A stretch of DNA of 64,000 bases from UBA2357 sp046295975. Its GTDB lineage: Bacteria; Pseudomonadota; Gammaproteobacteria; Burkholderiales; Rhodocyclaceae. A model generated the notes under the pieces. The model was not told where the DNA came from and did no database searches. It was given only the letters and a program-made list of their open reading frames with translations. A program made the position numbers and the translations under genes. Of the stretch, positions 9,243 to 17,303 are shown piece by piece. The stretch covers positions 1-64,000 of the forward strand of contig JBKBMG010000013.1 in assembly GCA_046295975.1 (NCBI GenBank). Direction: 5' to 3'. The stretch's first letter is position 1; every line of letters starts with the position of its first letter.

Positions 9243-10474
9243 TGGTTTTCTGATGGCGGAAGGTCTTGACTAGCGCGCATGACCCACGGCAACGCCGCTG
9301 CATCAGCCAGCACATCCTGGATGACCTGCGACTGCCAATCGAAATACGGGTTGTAGGTAAGGCGCGCGTGAATCTTGCCTTGTTCGCGGTAGTCAAAATC
9401 GGAGTACCAGACCGTTTCGCCGGCCTGGCAGGCGGTCATATCCTCGTCCGTCTGACCGTTGAAGCAGATGCGTTCGCTGCCATCCCGCCCGTACAGCGGA
9501 TTCTGCGGTGAGAACAGGATGCTCATGTGCGAGAACTGACTGATGCGTTCCTGAGGCAGCGCATCTGGGCGCACCAGCACGCGCGACGAGGAGGTCGATC
9601 CGGGCAGAGGATTCCCATACCAGACCAACCGACTGTCGGCATGAGTGAAACGGCGCTCGAAAATGCGACGCACATATCGCACATCGACAACTGAATCATG
9701 CTGGGCCAGTATGATGACTGCGGGGCGGTCGAAGGTTTGCGCTTTCAGGCGCTTCCGTACCGCCACGCTGCTGCGGTAGAACTGAGCGAGCCCATTGGTC
9801 GGCACGATGTGGTATCGCAACGGTGATTGCAGCGGGTGCGTCTCGGGCGAAAGCAGCCAGGGTCTGAGGCGAACGAGCCACGGCGTGGCCCAGTCGAAGA
9901 GCTCGTTCGAGCGCAGCGCCGGCGAGAAGAGCAACAGCCCGCGGATTCGGGTGTCGTCCAGCGCATGCTCGAGCACCAGGTTGGCGCCGGTCGAGAAACC
10001 TCCCAGCCAGACATCGGGAAAATCCCGTTGCAACATGATGATCTGTTCGCGCACCTGGCGCTGCCAGTCCTCAAGCCGCACGCCGATCAGGTCGGCAGGG
10101 TGGGTGCCATGTCCGCGCAGCAGCAGCGTGCGCACCACATAACCTTTTTCCACAAGAGTGGGCGCCACGTCGACGAAGGACCACGGCGAATCGCCCAGTC
10201 CATGCACCAGCAGGATGGCCCGGGTGGTCGGCGCGGGTGGGCGAAGCTCGAATGGGGCGTTCCACTCCACTTCACTGTCTGGGTGCTGCGTCTGGATACT
10301 GCGAGGCACCAGAACCCGCGGCCGGGTGGCCTCAGCATGCACTTCGGAAGAAGGAGAGCGGGGCATGAGCGTTGCAGAATCTTGCCGCACTGCGCAACCC
10401 GCACCCATCGCCACCCCAACCGCGGGGAGCACCAGGAAGAGTATGGTGATGAGGTGTCGAGCCTGCAGGTTCAT
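9221..10474 (-). CDS. Exported alpha/beta-fold hydrolase, carboxylesterase/lysophospholipase-like
   Basis: This is an alpha/beta hydrolase of 417 residues with an N-terminal export signal. A weak lipobox ends at Cys27 (MGAGC), so it may be a lipoprotein. The oxyanion region is LLVHGLGDSPWSF (about 88-100) and the nucleophile elbow is GGFSTG with Ser161. A candidate acid is Asp260 or Asp264 (ILAQHDSVVD), and a candidate His316 lies in FSHMS. The long segment after the catalytic His is larger than in simple esterases. As first gene of the leftward series, overlapping the kinase gene and followed by an efflux pump and MlaA, it may act on lipid or ester substrates at the cell envelope (inference). 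No specific substrate is recognisable. Confidence 0.8.
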   Translation of the reverse strand: MNLQARHLITILFLVLPAVGVAMGAGCAVRQDSATLMPRSPSSEVHAEATRPRVLVPRSIQTQHPDSEVEWNAPFELRPPAPTTRAILLVHGLGDSPWSFVDVAPTLVEKGYVVRTLLLRGHGTHPADLIGVRLEDWQRQVREQIIMLQRDFPDVWLGGFSTGANLVLEHALDDTRIRGLLLFSPALRSNELFDWATPWLVRLRPWLLSPETHPLQSPLRYHIVPTNGLAQFYRSSVAVRKRLKAQTFDRPAVIILAQHDSVVDVRYVRRIFERRFTHADSRLVWYGNPLPGSTSSSRVLVRPDALPQERISQFSHMSILFSPQNPLYGRDGSERICFNGQTDEDMTACQAGETVWYSDFDYREQGKIHARLTYNPYFDWQSQVIQDVLADAAALPWVMRASQDLPPSENQWLQPVP

Positions 10475-10541
10475 GTTCTTGTCTCAATGGACGCAACGAA
10501 GACCTGTGATGAGCCGTTGAGTGAGCCATGGGGAAGGCCTA

Positions 10542-10565
10542 GAATGCGACGAATCAGTCGCATTC
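10542..10565. promoter_or_regulatory. Perfect inverted repeat, probable TetR-family operator
   Basis: GAATGCGAC, a six-base spacer (GAATCA), then GTCGCATTC form a perfect 9+9 bp palindrome in the 148-bp divergent region between the hydrolase gene and the TetR gene. Such a 24-bp dyad is the usual size for a TetR-family operator. Its position would let one site control both the regulator and the hydrolase/efflux series. Confidence 0.75.
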
Positions 10566-10622
10566 AAGATAAGCCAGATTCTTGATCCGGGCTATTCGCA
10601 TTTACTTTCAAACTCATTCGCC

Positions 10623-11255
10623 ATGTCGCGCCGCCGCTCGCTTCAGATTTCCAGCCGAAAGCAGCCACAGCAAGCACGCTCGACAGAGTTGGTCGCAACC
10701 ATTCTTGAAGCCGCTGTTCAGGTTTTGGCGCAGGAAGGCGTCACTCGTTTCACGACGGCACGGGTGGCAGAGCGCGCGGGCGTCAGTGTAGGATCGGTGT
10801 ATCAGTACTTTCCGAACAAGGCCGCCATCTTGTTCCGTCTGCAAAGCGATGAATGGGCGCAGACGACGCAGATGCTGCGGAGCATCCTCGAGGACACCAG
10901 CAAGCCGCCCCTGGAGCGCCTGCGCACGCTCGTCCACGCGTTTGTTCGCTCGGAATGCGAAGAGGCCGAGATCCGGGTGGCGCTGCATGACGCTGCGCCG
11001 CTCTACCGTGATGCACCTGAAGCAAAGGAAGTCGACGTCGAATGGGACAAATTTTTCGACACCTTCATGAAAGAAGTGCTTCCCGCCGTGTCCAGGAAGT
11101 CACGCCTGCAAGCTTGCGATTTGATCTCTACGACGCTCGCAACGGTGGCGAAGGACTATTCGGGAAGTGCTCGCAGTCCCGAAGAAATATATTCCTATGC
11201 CGACGCAATGGCGGATATGTTTTGTGCATACATTGCGGAGCTTGCAGCTCGCTGA
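10623..11255 (+). CDS. TetR/AcrR-family transcriptional repressor
   Basis: This is a 210-residue one-component repressor. The N-terminal helix-turn-helix is typical of TetR proteins (TTARVAERAGVSVGSVYQYF then NKAAIL, about residues 41-68), followed by a helical ligand-binding domain. The frame is open to 10521, but the first 34 residues do not resemble family members and would cover the palindrome at 10542-10565, so the ATG at 10623 is chosen. It is divergent from the hydrolase/kinase/RND series and is likely its local repressor, released by a pump substrate; this follows from layout, not from a recognised ligand pocket. Confidence 0.88.
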   Translation: MSRRRSLQISSRKQPQQARSTELVATILEAAVQVLAQEGVTRFTTARVAERAGVSVGSVYQYFPNKAAILFRLQSDEWAQTTQMLRSILEDTSKPPLERLRTLVHAFVRSECEEAEIRVALHDAAPLYRDAPEAKEVDVEWDKFFDTFMKEVLPAVSRKSRLQACDLISTTLATVAKDYSGSARSPEEIYSYADAMADMFCAYIAELAAR

Positions 11256-11776
11256 ATGGTTTTGAGGTCCCGTCGATTTCCCGAGCTAGGCAGAAGTAGC
11301 CGTCGGGCGTTGCTTCACATGGCACGCCACCATGGGAGCACAACTGGGTGATTTGCGGGTACGACTGATTCCGGATTGTTGGTGGAGGGTCATGGCGAAG
11401 ACGTCGTTGGCGAACACGTCGGGCGCGACGGCGAGCAGGACGCGAACAGTGTCCGCGGAGGTTTTATCCGTGAGGTGTCAGGCTCAGCAGAGCGCCGTCA
11501 TCGAGCCGGCTCATCCAGGGCGGGTTGCTGCCGGTGCGAACCAGGGACGGCACCGGCGGGGCGTCGACATCCCCGAGGCTGGTCTCGCGCGCCCAAGTGA
11601 GGAACAGGCGCACGGCCTTCAGGTCCGTGCAGCAGGACAGCCGGTGCCCGAGCCAGTCCTTGCGGGGCGCGCAGCCCATCAAGCGCAAGGCGAACCAGGC
11701 CGGCAACGTTCGGGGCACCCCATCATTCGCGCAGCGCCTGCATCACCGCAAGATGACTACGCGGCGACGTGAAGTG
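11256..11776. other. Gene-poor junction, possible degraded coding remnant
   Basis: Five hundred bases separate the tetR and merR genes. The minus strand shows a coding-like stretch of 84 codons at 11464-11718 (listed separately). A second minus-strand stretch in another frame just downstream of it, at about 11350-11470, reads AVAPDVFANDVFAM. The two together look like one frameshifted or decayed gene. I see no repeat, integrase or transposase end. Confidence 0.35.
11464..11718 (-). pseudogene. Unrecognised 84-codon fragment, possibly a decayed gene
   Basis: I do not recognise this sequence. It is an open frame of 84 codons with protein-like composition (PAWFALRLMG ... DLKAVRLFLTWARE), starting at a GTG and ending at TAA. 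Immediately after, coding-like sequence continues in a different frame, so a frameshifted remnant is likelier than an intact small gene. It is not obviously an antisense shadow, because no good plus-strand gene covers it. Low confidence that it is expressed. Confidence 0.25.
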
Positions 11777-12217
11777 TCACGCACCCTCCCCTCTTACGGC
11801 TTGTCGCAATACCTCCCGGGCAGCCTTGGTGGGACAGGCCGCATTCAGCAGCTTCTGAAACCTCGGGCACGCCAGATGCGACGGCGCTGGGCAGTCCGCG
11901 ACATGCCTGAGCATGCTGCTCAAGGTCTTCAATCTGCGGATCTGGCGGTCGAGCTCGTCGGCACGCTCGTTCAACGTGGGTCTAGGCAGGTTTGGCTTTC
12001 GATCCTTGTCGAACATGCCGCCAATCTCTTCCAGCGAGAAGCCCGCGCTCTTGCCCAACGAAATCAAGGCGAGCTGCACGAGCGTGTCCTCGTTGTACTG
12101 CCGACGCAATCCGTTTCTTGAAACGGACCGGATCAGGCCGACTTCCTCGTAATAACGCAGCGTCGAGGTGGCGACACCACTGGCTTTCGCGAGTACCCCG
12201 ATATCGATGAGATTCAT
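11777..12217 (-). CDS. MerR-family transcriptional regulator
   Basis: This is a 146-residue MerR-type activator/repressor. The N-terminal winged helix reads IGVLAKASGVATSTLRYYEE, followed by the dimerisation helix. A C-terminal cysteine-bearing segment (CPAPSHLACP, then AACP) could bind metal or sense thiol or redox stress. The ATG at 12217 is preferred: the 19 extra residues of the longer frame read through the operator and do not match the family. It is divergent from an MFS exporter, and the promoter between them has the stretched spacer typical of MerR targets. The inducer is unknown. Confidence 0.9.
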   Translation of the reverse strand: MNLIDIGVLAKASGVATSTLRYYEEVGLIRSVSRNGLRRQYNEDTLVQLALISLGKSAGFSLEEIGGMFDKDRKPNLPRPTLNERADELDRQIRRLKTLSSMLRHVADCPAPSHLACPRFQKLLNAACPTKAAREVLRQAVRGEGA

Positions 12218-12219
12218 GC

Positions 12220-12250
12220 TTGACTTCAAGTTGGCTTTAAGTTGCATAGT
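12220..12250 (+). promoter_or_regulatory. MerR-type promoter with 19-bp spacer and overlapping dyad
   Basis: TTGACT (12220-12225) and CATAGT (12245-12250) are separated by 19 bases, the overlong spacing that MerR-family proteins correct by DNA distortion. The spacer carries a near-perfect inverted repeat, ACTTCAAG-TTGG-CTTTAAGT (12223-12242, one mismatch), resembling SoxR/MerR operators. It points toward the MFS gene, whose ATG is 36 bases downstream of the -10. Confidence 0.85.
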
Positions 12251-12285
12251 AGTTCGCACGTCAACCTTGATCAAGGGTCAAGCAC

Positions 12286-13719
12286 ATGAAAAACCTTGCT
12301 CTTCCGCCCGGCAACAAGCTCGCCTTGGCCGCCTTGGCGGGCTCCATCGTGCTGGCCTCGCTCGGCATCAGCATCACGACCGTGGCCCTCCCAACACTGG
12401 CTTCCTCCTTCTCGGCGTCGGTGCAGCAGGTGCAATGGGTGGTGCTTGCCTATCTGCTTTCGCTGACGGTGGCCATCGTCGCCGCTGGGCGCATGGGTGA
12501 TCTGTACGGAAATCGCCGGGTGCTGCGCTACGGCCTGATGCTCTTCACCACGGCCTCGATCGTCTGCGCCGCGGCGCCGAACCTGGGTTGGTTGATCGCG
12601 GGCCGCGTGGCGCAAGGCTCGGCGGCCGCAGTCCTGATGGCATTGCCGATGTCGCTCGCGAAAGGCCTCGTCGCCAGGGAACGCATGGGTGGGGCGATGG
12701 GCTTGCTGGGTGCCATGTCAGCGATCGGTACCGCGCTGGGGCCTTCTGTCGGTGGCGGGTTGATCGATATCCTGGGCTGGCGTTCGGTTTTCGTCCTGCT
12801 GCTGGTGTGTGGACTGGGCGTGTTCGCCATCGTCTCGATCGGTCTCCCCAAGGACAACAGGCACGCCACCGCGACTGTTCGCATGGACTGGGCTGGCAGC
12901 CTCTGGCTGTGCCTGGCACTGCTGTCCTTCGCGCTGTCCGCCACGGGCGGCAAGGTCGGCCTGGCCGTCCCCGTCTGGGTGTTGCTTGGTGCTACCGCCA
13001 TCGCGCTGGCGGCGTTCGTCGGCACCGAGATGCGTACAGCACACCCGCTTGTGCCCCTGGCCCTGTTGAGCAGCCGGGCCCTTGCCACATCGCTGACGAT
13101 GAATCTCATCGTCAGCGCCGTCATGATGTCAACGCTGGTGGTCGGGCCCTTCTACCTTGCGTTCGGCCTGGGCCTGAGCGAACTGGCGATGGGCATGGCG
13201 ATGGCGGTCGGCCCTGCCGTCGCTGCGCTGTCCGGTGTGCCTGCAGGTAGACTCACGGACCGGTTCGGCACCGACCGAACCCTGCTGGCGGGCCTGATGC
13301 TCTCGACCGTCGGACTAATCTGCCTTGCGCTATTGCCTGGTCGAGTCGGCGTTCCCGGCTACGTGATGGCGCTGGTGCTGATCACACCCGGCTTCCAGCT
13401 TTTCCTGGCGGCCAACAGCACGGCGACGATGACCGAAGCTGCGGACGCGCAACGAGGCATGGTCTCCGGCTTGCTCGGCCTGTCGCGCAATCTTGGGTTC
13501 ATGATTGGTGCATCGTTGATGCCACTGTTGTTCGCCTCGTGGCTGGGCGGCGAGGACGTGGCCTTGAGTTCCCCGCCGGTCATCGGCGAAGCCTTCTCGC
13601 GCACGTTTCTCTTTGCTGCGGCGATGTTCGGCCTTGCCATGGTGGTCTTTTTCCTGGGCAAGACGCGGCTGCAATCACCCGCCCCTTCATCGGTTCATCA
13701 AGGCGCAGATCATGACTGA
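12286..13719 (+). CDS. MFS drug exporter, EmrB/QacA-like (DHA2-type)
   Basis: This is a 477-residue major-facilitator exporter with about 14 predicted membrane segments, the count typical of DHA2 proton/drug antiporters. The loop motif GRMGDLYGNRRVLRYG after TM2 is motif A. Motif C-like sequence is seen around GTALGPSVGGGLID, and a second motif-A-like loop reads AGRLTDRFGTDRT. It starts downstream of a MerR-type promoter and is divergent from the merR gene, so it is probably induced by a toxic compound that both proteins recognise. The particular drug is not predictable. Confidence 0.9.
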   Translation: MKNLALPPGNKLALAALAGSIVLASLGISITTVALPTLASSFSASVQQVQWVVLAYLLSLTVAIVAAGRMGDLYGNRRVLRYGLMLFTTASIVCAAAPNLGWLIAGRVAQGSAAAVLMALPMSLAKGLVARERMGGAMGLLGAMSAIGTALGPSVGGGLIDILGWRSVFVLLLVCGLGVFAIVSIGLPKDNRHATATVRMDWAGSLWLCLALLSFALSATGGKVGLAVPVWVLLGATAIALAAFVGTEMRTAHPLVPLALLSSRALATSLTMNLIVSAVMMSTLVVGPFYLAFGLGLSELAMGMAMAVGPAVAALSGVPAGRLTDRFGTDRTLLAGLMLSTVGLICLALLPGRVGVPGYVMALVLITPGFQLFLAANSTATMTEAADAQRGMVSGLLGLSRNLGFMIGASLMPLLFASWLGGEDVALSSPPVIGEAFSRTFLFAAAMFGLAMVVFFLGKTRLQSPAPSSVHQGADHD

Positions 13720-13990
13720 CCCAGGCTCACGCCCTCGACGTCCTGGCGCACACTCGGTCGGCGAGCATGTACCAGCCTGTCTCAGCGGTCGTGTGGCATG
13801 CGGTTGAGGTAAACCGCGCATTGTGGTGCGAACCAGGCGGACACCCGAGGCATGGCGCGACAAGGGCGTGCCGTGCCATCCGCAGGCCGCGTTTGTGTAG
13901 GTGACTGCTCGCAGATGGTGGGCAACTGCGGGTGCGCCCACGCAGGCATGTGGCCTGGATGCGCCCCCGCCCGACCTCGGCCTGGCCTGG

Positions 13991-14488
13991 TTAAGGTGCC
14001 AGGCGCCGGTAGGCACCGCCGTGAAAGATCAGCGGCTCGCGGGGCTCGCGGTCGAAGCGCACCACTTCGGAAATGAATACCAGATGATCGCCGCCGGGGT
14101 GGCGGGTGATGTTGCGGCATTCGAAACGCGCGCAGCTGCCCTTGAGCAGCGGCACACCGTAAAGGCCTTCGTCGATCTCGAGCCCGAGAAACTTGTCGTC
14201 GGAACGCGACGCGAACAACTGCGACAAGTGCTGTTGATCGTCCGCCAGCACATTCACCGAATAGTATTCGCAGGCCTCGAACACGGGCAGGCTGGGCAGG
14301 TGCCGCGCCATGCTCCAGACGATGAGCGGCGGATCGAGCGACACCGAGTTGAAGGAGTTCACCGTCAGCCCGATCGGGTCGCCGTTGGGCGCACGCGTGG
14401 CCACCACGGCAATGCCGGTGGCAAACATGCCGAGCGTGTCGCGGAACGCGCGAGTGAATTCCTGGTGAGTGATCGGGGGCTGGGACAT
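13991..14488 (-). CDS. Flavin reductase-like FMN-binding protein
   Basis: This is a 165-residue protein of the flavin reductase-like split-barrel family (HpaC/RutF type), which reduces FMN or FAD with NAD(P)H, often to supply two-component monooxygenases. The family start reads FRDTLGMFATGIAVVATRAPNG, followed by GLTVNSFNSVSLDPPLIVW and the C-terminal GDHLVFISEVV. The ATG at 14488 is chosen; the 33 residues upstream in frame are arginine-rich and unlike the family. No partner oxygenase lies nearby, so its physiological substrate is unknown. Confidence 0.88.
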   Translation of the reverse strand: MSQPPITHQEFTRAFRDTLGMFATGIAVVATRAPNGDPIGLTVNSFNSVSLDPPLIVWSMARHLPSLPVFEACEYYSVNVLADDQQHLSQLFASRSDDKFLGLEIDEGLYGVPLLKGSCARFECRNITRHPGGDHLVFISEVVRFDREPREPLIFHGGAYRRLAP

Positions 14489-14758
14489 GTTCGGTCGGGG
14501 TGTCGCTGAGCGCCCGCAGCGGCGGCGGACGGATGTTGGAGTGGAGTCCCGGGCATGGGAACCCGTGATTATCGCCCGCTTCCGCACATGCGTCGAGCCT
14601 CGCGGGCATCCGCCTCACCGACATGCCCGACAACGAAGTCCTTTTCCTGACGCACCGCGCGACGGCGCCACTCGTCCGTCACGCCCCGCGAACGCCGCTT
14701 GTCTGGGGCTCCGGCGTATGCGACAGTGCCTCGCCATGCATGACACCCTCGCTCACCC

Positions 14759-15901
14759 ATGTCCGACTTCGCCCGCACCCTGATTGCCTGGCATGCCGAA
14801 CACGGCCGCCACGACCTGCCCTGGCAGCAGACACGCGACCCTTACCGCATCTGGTTGTCTGAGATCATGCTGCAACAGACCCAGGTAGATACGGTGATCC
14901 CGTACTACGCCCGTTTCCTCGCGCGCTTTCCCGATCTGCCCAGTCTGGCCGCAGCGGAAGTGGATGACGTGCTGGGCCTGTGGAGCGGACTGGGCTATTA
15001 CGCCCGAGCGCGCAACCTGCACGCGGCCGCGCGCGCCGTGGTCGAGCGCCACAATGGACGCTTTCCGGAACGGGCGATGGAGATCGCCGCGCTGCCGGGC
15101 ATCGGCCGATCCACGGCGGCGGCTGTGGCGGCCTTCGCCTTCGGCGAGCATGTGGCGATCCTGGACGGTAACGTCAAGCGGGTGTTGTGCCGCGTGTTCG
15201 GTGTGGGCGGTTTCCCGGGCGAGAAAGCGGTGGAAAACACCTTGTGGGCGCTGGCCGAATCGCTGCTGCCTGAGACTGCCGGCGGCGGCACGGACGATCG
15301 CGGCAATACCCGGGTAAACGAGGCCGCCCCCGCCGACCGGCCAACCGACATCGCGATCTATACCCAGGCACAAATGGACTTCGGCGCCACGCTGTGCACC
15401 CGCGCACGACCCGCCTGTACGCGCTGCCCGCTGGCCGAGACCTGTGTCGCGTTTCGCCATGGGCGTGTGGCCGAGCTGCCCGCCGCACGGCCACGCAAGG
15501 CCAGACCGCATCGCGATTCGCGCGTGGCGGTGGTGATCGAGCGTGGGCAGGTGTTGCTCGAAAAGCGCCCACCCGCTGGCATCTGGGGCGGGCTGCTGGC
15601 CTTGCCGGAACTGCCGGCCGAGGCCACCGGCCACGCCGACGCGGCCGCCTGGGTGCAGCAGACGATCGCGCGTGAAGCCGTATCGGTGCGAACGCTGGCG
15701 CCGGTGGCGCACGCCTTCACCCACTTCACCCTGTCGCTGTCACCCGTGCTGATCGAGTTGGTAGAGCCGGAAGGCGCGGCGGCCTTGGCCAGCGAGCCGG
15801 GACCGCTGCAATGGCTCGCCCTGGACGACCTGGAAAACGCCGCGCTACCGACACCGGTACGCAAGATCCTGACCGCACTCACCCACCCCGGCCTGTTCTG
15901 A
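14759..15901 (+). CDS. mutY: A/G-specific adenine DNA glycosylase MutY
   Basis: MutY removes adenine mispaired with 8-oxoguanine in base-excision repair. The 380-residue protein shows the catalytic Glu in LSEIMLQQTQV, the helix-hairpin-helix LPGIGRSTAAAVAAFAF with the catalytic Asp in AILDGNVKRV, and the iron-sulfur cluster ligands spaced Cys-X6-Cys-X2-Cys-X5-Cys (CTRARPACTRCPLAETC). A C-terminal NUDIX-like domain recognises 8-oxoG. Between LLP and the YTQAQMDFGA helix there is an insertion of about 20 residues rich in Gly, Asp and Pro that is absent from E. coli MutY. It is convergent with the LonSB gene. Confidence 0.96.
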   Translation: MSDFARTLIAWHAEHGRHDLPWQQTRDPYRIWLSEIMLQQTQVDTVIPYYARFLARFPDLPSLAAAEVDDVLGLWSGLGYYARARNLHAAARAVVERHNGRFPERAMEIAALPGIGRSTAAAVAAFAFGEHVAILDGNVKRVLCRVFGVGGFPGEKAVENTLWALAESLLPETAGGGTDDRGNTRVNEAAPADRPTDIAIYTQAQMDFGATLCTRARPACTRCPLAETCVAFRHGRVAELPAARPRKARPHRDSRVAVVIERGQVLLEKRPPAGIWGGLLALPELPAEATGHADAAAWVQQTIAREAVSVRTLAPVAHAFTHFTLSLSPVLIELVEPEGAAALASEPGPLQWLALDDLENAALPTPVRKILTALTHPGLF

Positions 15902-15934
15902 TCACCCGCCTCGCACGGAAACCGGGAAAGCCTC

Positions 15935-16573
15935 CTACTCGGCTTGGGTTTCCCCTGCGTTGCCCACGCCGTGTTGCGCCAGATAGGTACGGATGATTTC
16001 CACCCGCGACATGGGATCGTCCAGCTCAAGCAGTGCCTGGCGGGCCTTCAATGGAATGGGTAGCACGCCCGCAAGGCGCATGCCTACCCAGCCAGCATCA
16101 TCCATGCGGTACGGTGGTGGAAAGTGCGCCTCGCCGGCATCCTCGATGATCGCCGCGAGCAACGCCACCAGGCTGGCGAAGTCACCCGGCAAGGCCACGT
16201 CGGGGGGCTCCGGCAACCACTCGACGCGGGCCGTGAGCAGGCCGTCGGTAGCAGTTTCGGTTTCCAGGATGCGGTAGCGTCGCTCGCCCTGGGTCACCAG
16301 ATTGAGCAGACCGGGGCGCTCCATGTCCCACTCGGTGATGCGGGCACTCACGCCGACCTTGTGCGGCACCGCCGGCTTGCCGACCTCGCTGCCTGCCGCG
16401 ATCAGGTTCACCCCGAACACCGTCTGCTCGCGCAGGCAGCGGCTGGTCATGTCCATGTAGCGCGCCTCGAAGATGCGCAACGGCAATGTGCCGCCCGGAA
16501 ACAGCACCGTCTGCAGCGGGAAAATGGGCAATATCGCGGTACTGCCCGCGGCGGGATCGTGGCGGGCAGTCAT
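15935..16573 (-). CDS. LON peptidase substrate-binding-domain protein
   Basis: This 212-residue protein matches the isolated N-terminal domain of Lon protease, without ATPase or peptidase. The family start IFPLQTVLFPGGTLPLRIFEARY is clear, followed by FGVNLIAAGSEVG and TQGERRYRI. Such stand-alone proteins are widespread in proteobacteria and have no agreed biochemical role. Its start overlaps the ubiX stop by 4 bases (ATGA), so the two are translationally coupled. Confidence 0.92.
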   Translation of the reverse strand: MTARHDPAAGSTAILPIFPLQTVLFPGGTLPLRIFEARYMDMTSRCLREQTVFGVNLIAAGSEVGKPAVPHKVGVSARITEWDMERPGLLNLVTQGERRYRILETETATDGLLTARVEWLPEPPDVALPGDFASLVALLAAIIEDAGEAHFPPPYRMDDAGWVGMRLAGVLPIPLKARQALLELDDPMSRVEIIRTYLAQHGVGNAGETQAE

Positions 16574-17238
16574 GCGCGCATCTCCTGCGGTTCGGACTCA
16601 CCCCAGCGGTGCATCAGGCGATGCGGCACGCGGATCTGGTCGAGCACCCGCGCGACGACGAAGTCGACCATGTCGTCGACCGTGGCGGGGTGGGTATAAA
16701 AGCCCGGACTGGGCGGAAGAATCACCACGCCAAGGCGGGCGAGCTTGAGCATGTTTTCCAGATGAATGGCCGAAAACGGTGTTTCGCGCGGCACCAGCAC
16801 CAGCCGCCGGCCCTCCTTGATGGCGACGTCGGCAGCGCGTTCGATGAGATTCTGCGACAGGCCGGCGGCGATCGCCGCGAGCGTGCCCATGGTGCAGGGG
16901 CAAACCACCATGGCGTCGGCCGGGTTCGAGCCGGACGCCAGCGGTGCGAACCACTCCTCGCGGCCGAACACCCGCAACTGGCCGGGGGCGGCGGCAAAAC
17001 GCGCGCTGAGCTGCTGTTCAACCTCGGCGGGACGCGACGGCAGTTCCAGATCCATCTCCTGGCGCGCGACGATCTGCGCCACCTGGGAGTACAGCAGCCA
17101 TACCTCGCAGCCGGCGCCGAGCAGGCACTCGACCAGGCGCAGACCATAGGGCATGCCGGATGCGCCCGTGAAGGCGACGGCGACGATACGGGGGGGAGAT
17201 GCGTCGTAGCGCAGATCGTGAGGGGGAGCGAAACTCAT
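16570..17238 (-). CDS. ubiX: Flavin prenyltransferase UbiX
   Basis: UbiX makes prenylated FMN, the cofactor of UbiD-type decarboxylases used in ubiquinone synthesis and aromatic-acid metabolism. The 222-residue protein shows the flavin-binding start VAFTGASGMPYGLRLVE, the VVCPCTMGTLAAIAAGLSQNLIERAADV segment and the RETPFSAIHLENM loop. This set is diagnostic for the UbiX/Pad1 family. It overlaps the LonSB gene by 4 bases, and no ubiD lies in the window. Confidence 0.95.
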   Translation of the reverse strand: MSFAPPHDLRYDASPPRIVAVAFTGASGMPYGLRLVECLLGAGCEVWLLYSQVAQIVARQEMDLELPSRPAEVEQQLSARFAAAPGQLRVFGREEWFAPLASGSNPADAMVVCPCTMGTLAAIAAGLSQNLIERAADVAIKEGRRLVLVPRETPFSAIHLENMLKLARLGVVILPPSPGFYTHPATVDDMVDFVVARVLDQIRVPHRLMHRWGESEPQEMRA

Positions 17239-17303
17239 GTAATTCCTGGTTCCGGTCCACCCCTTGGTCCGCGCCTTGTGGGCGGCGGGCCACGCGCGAA
17301 CCG

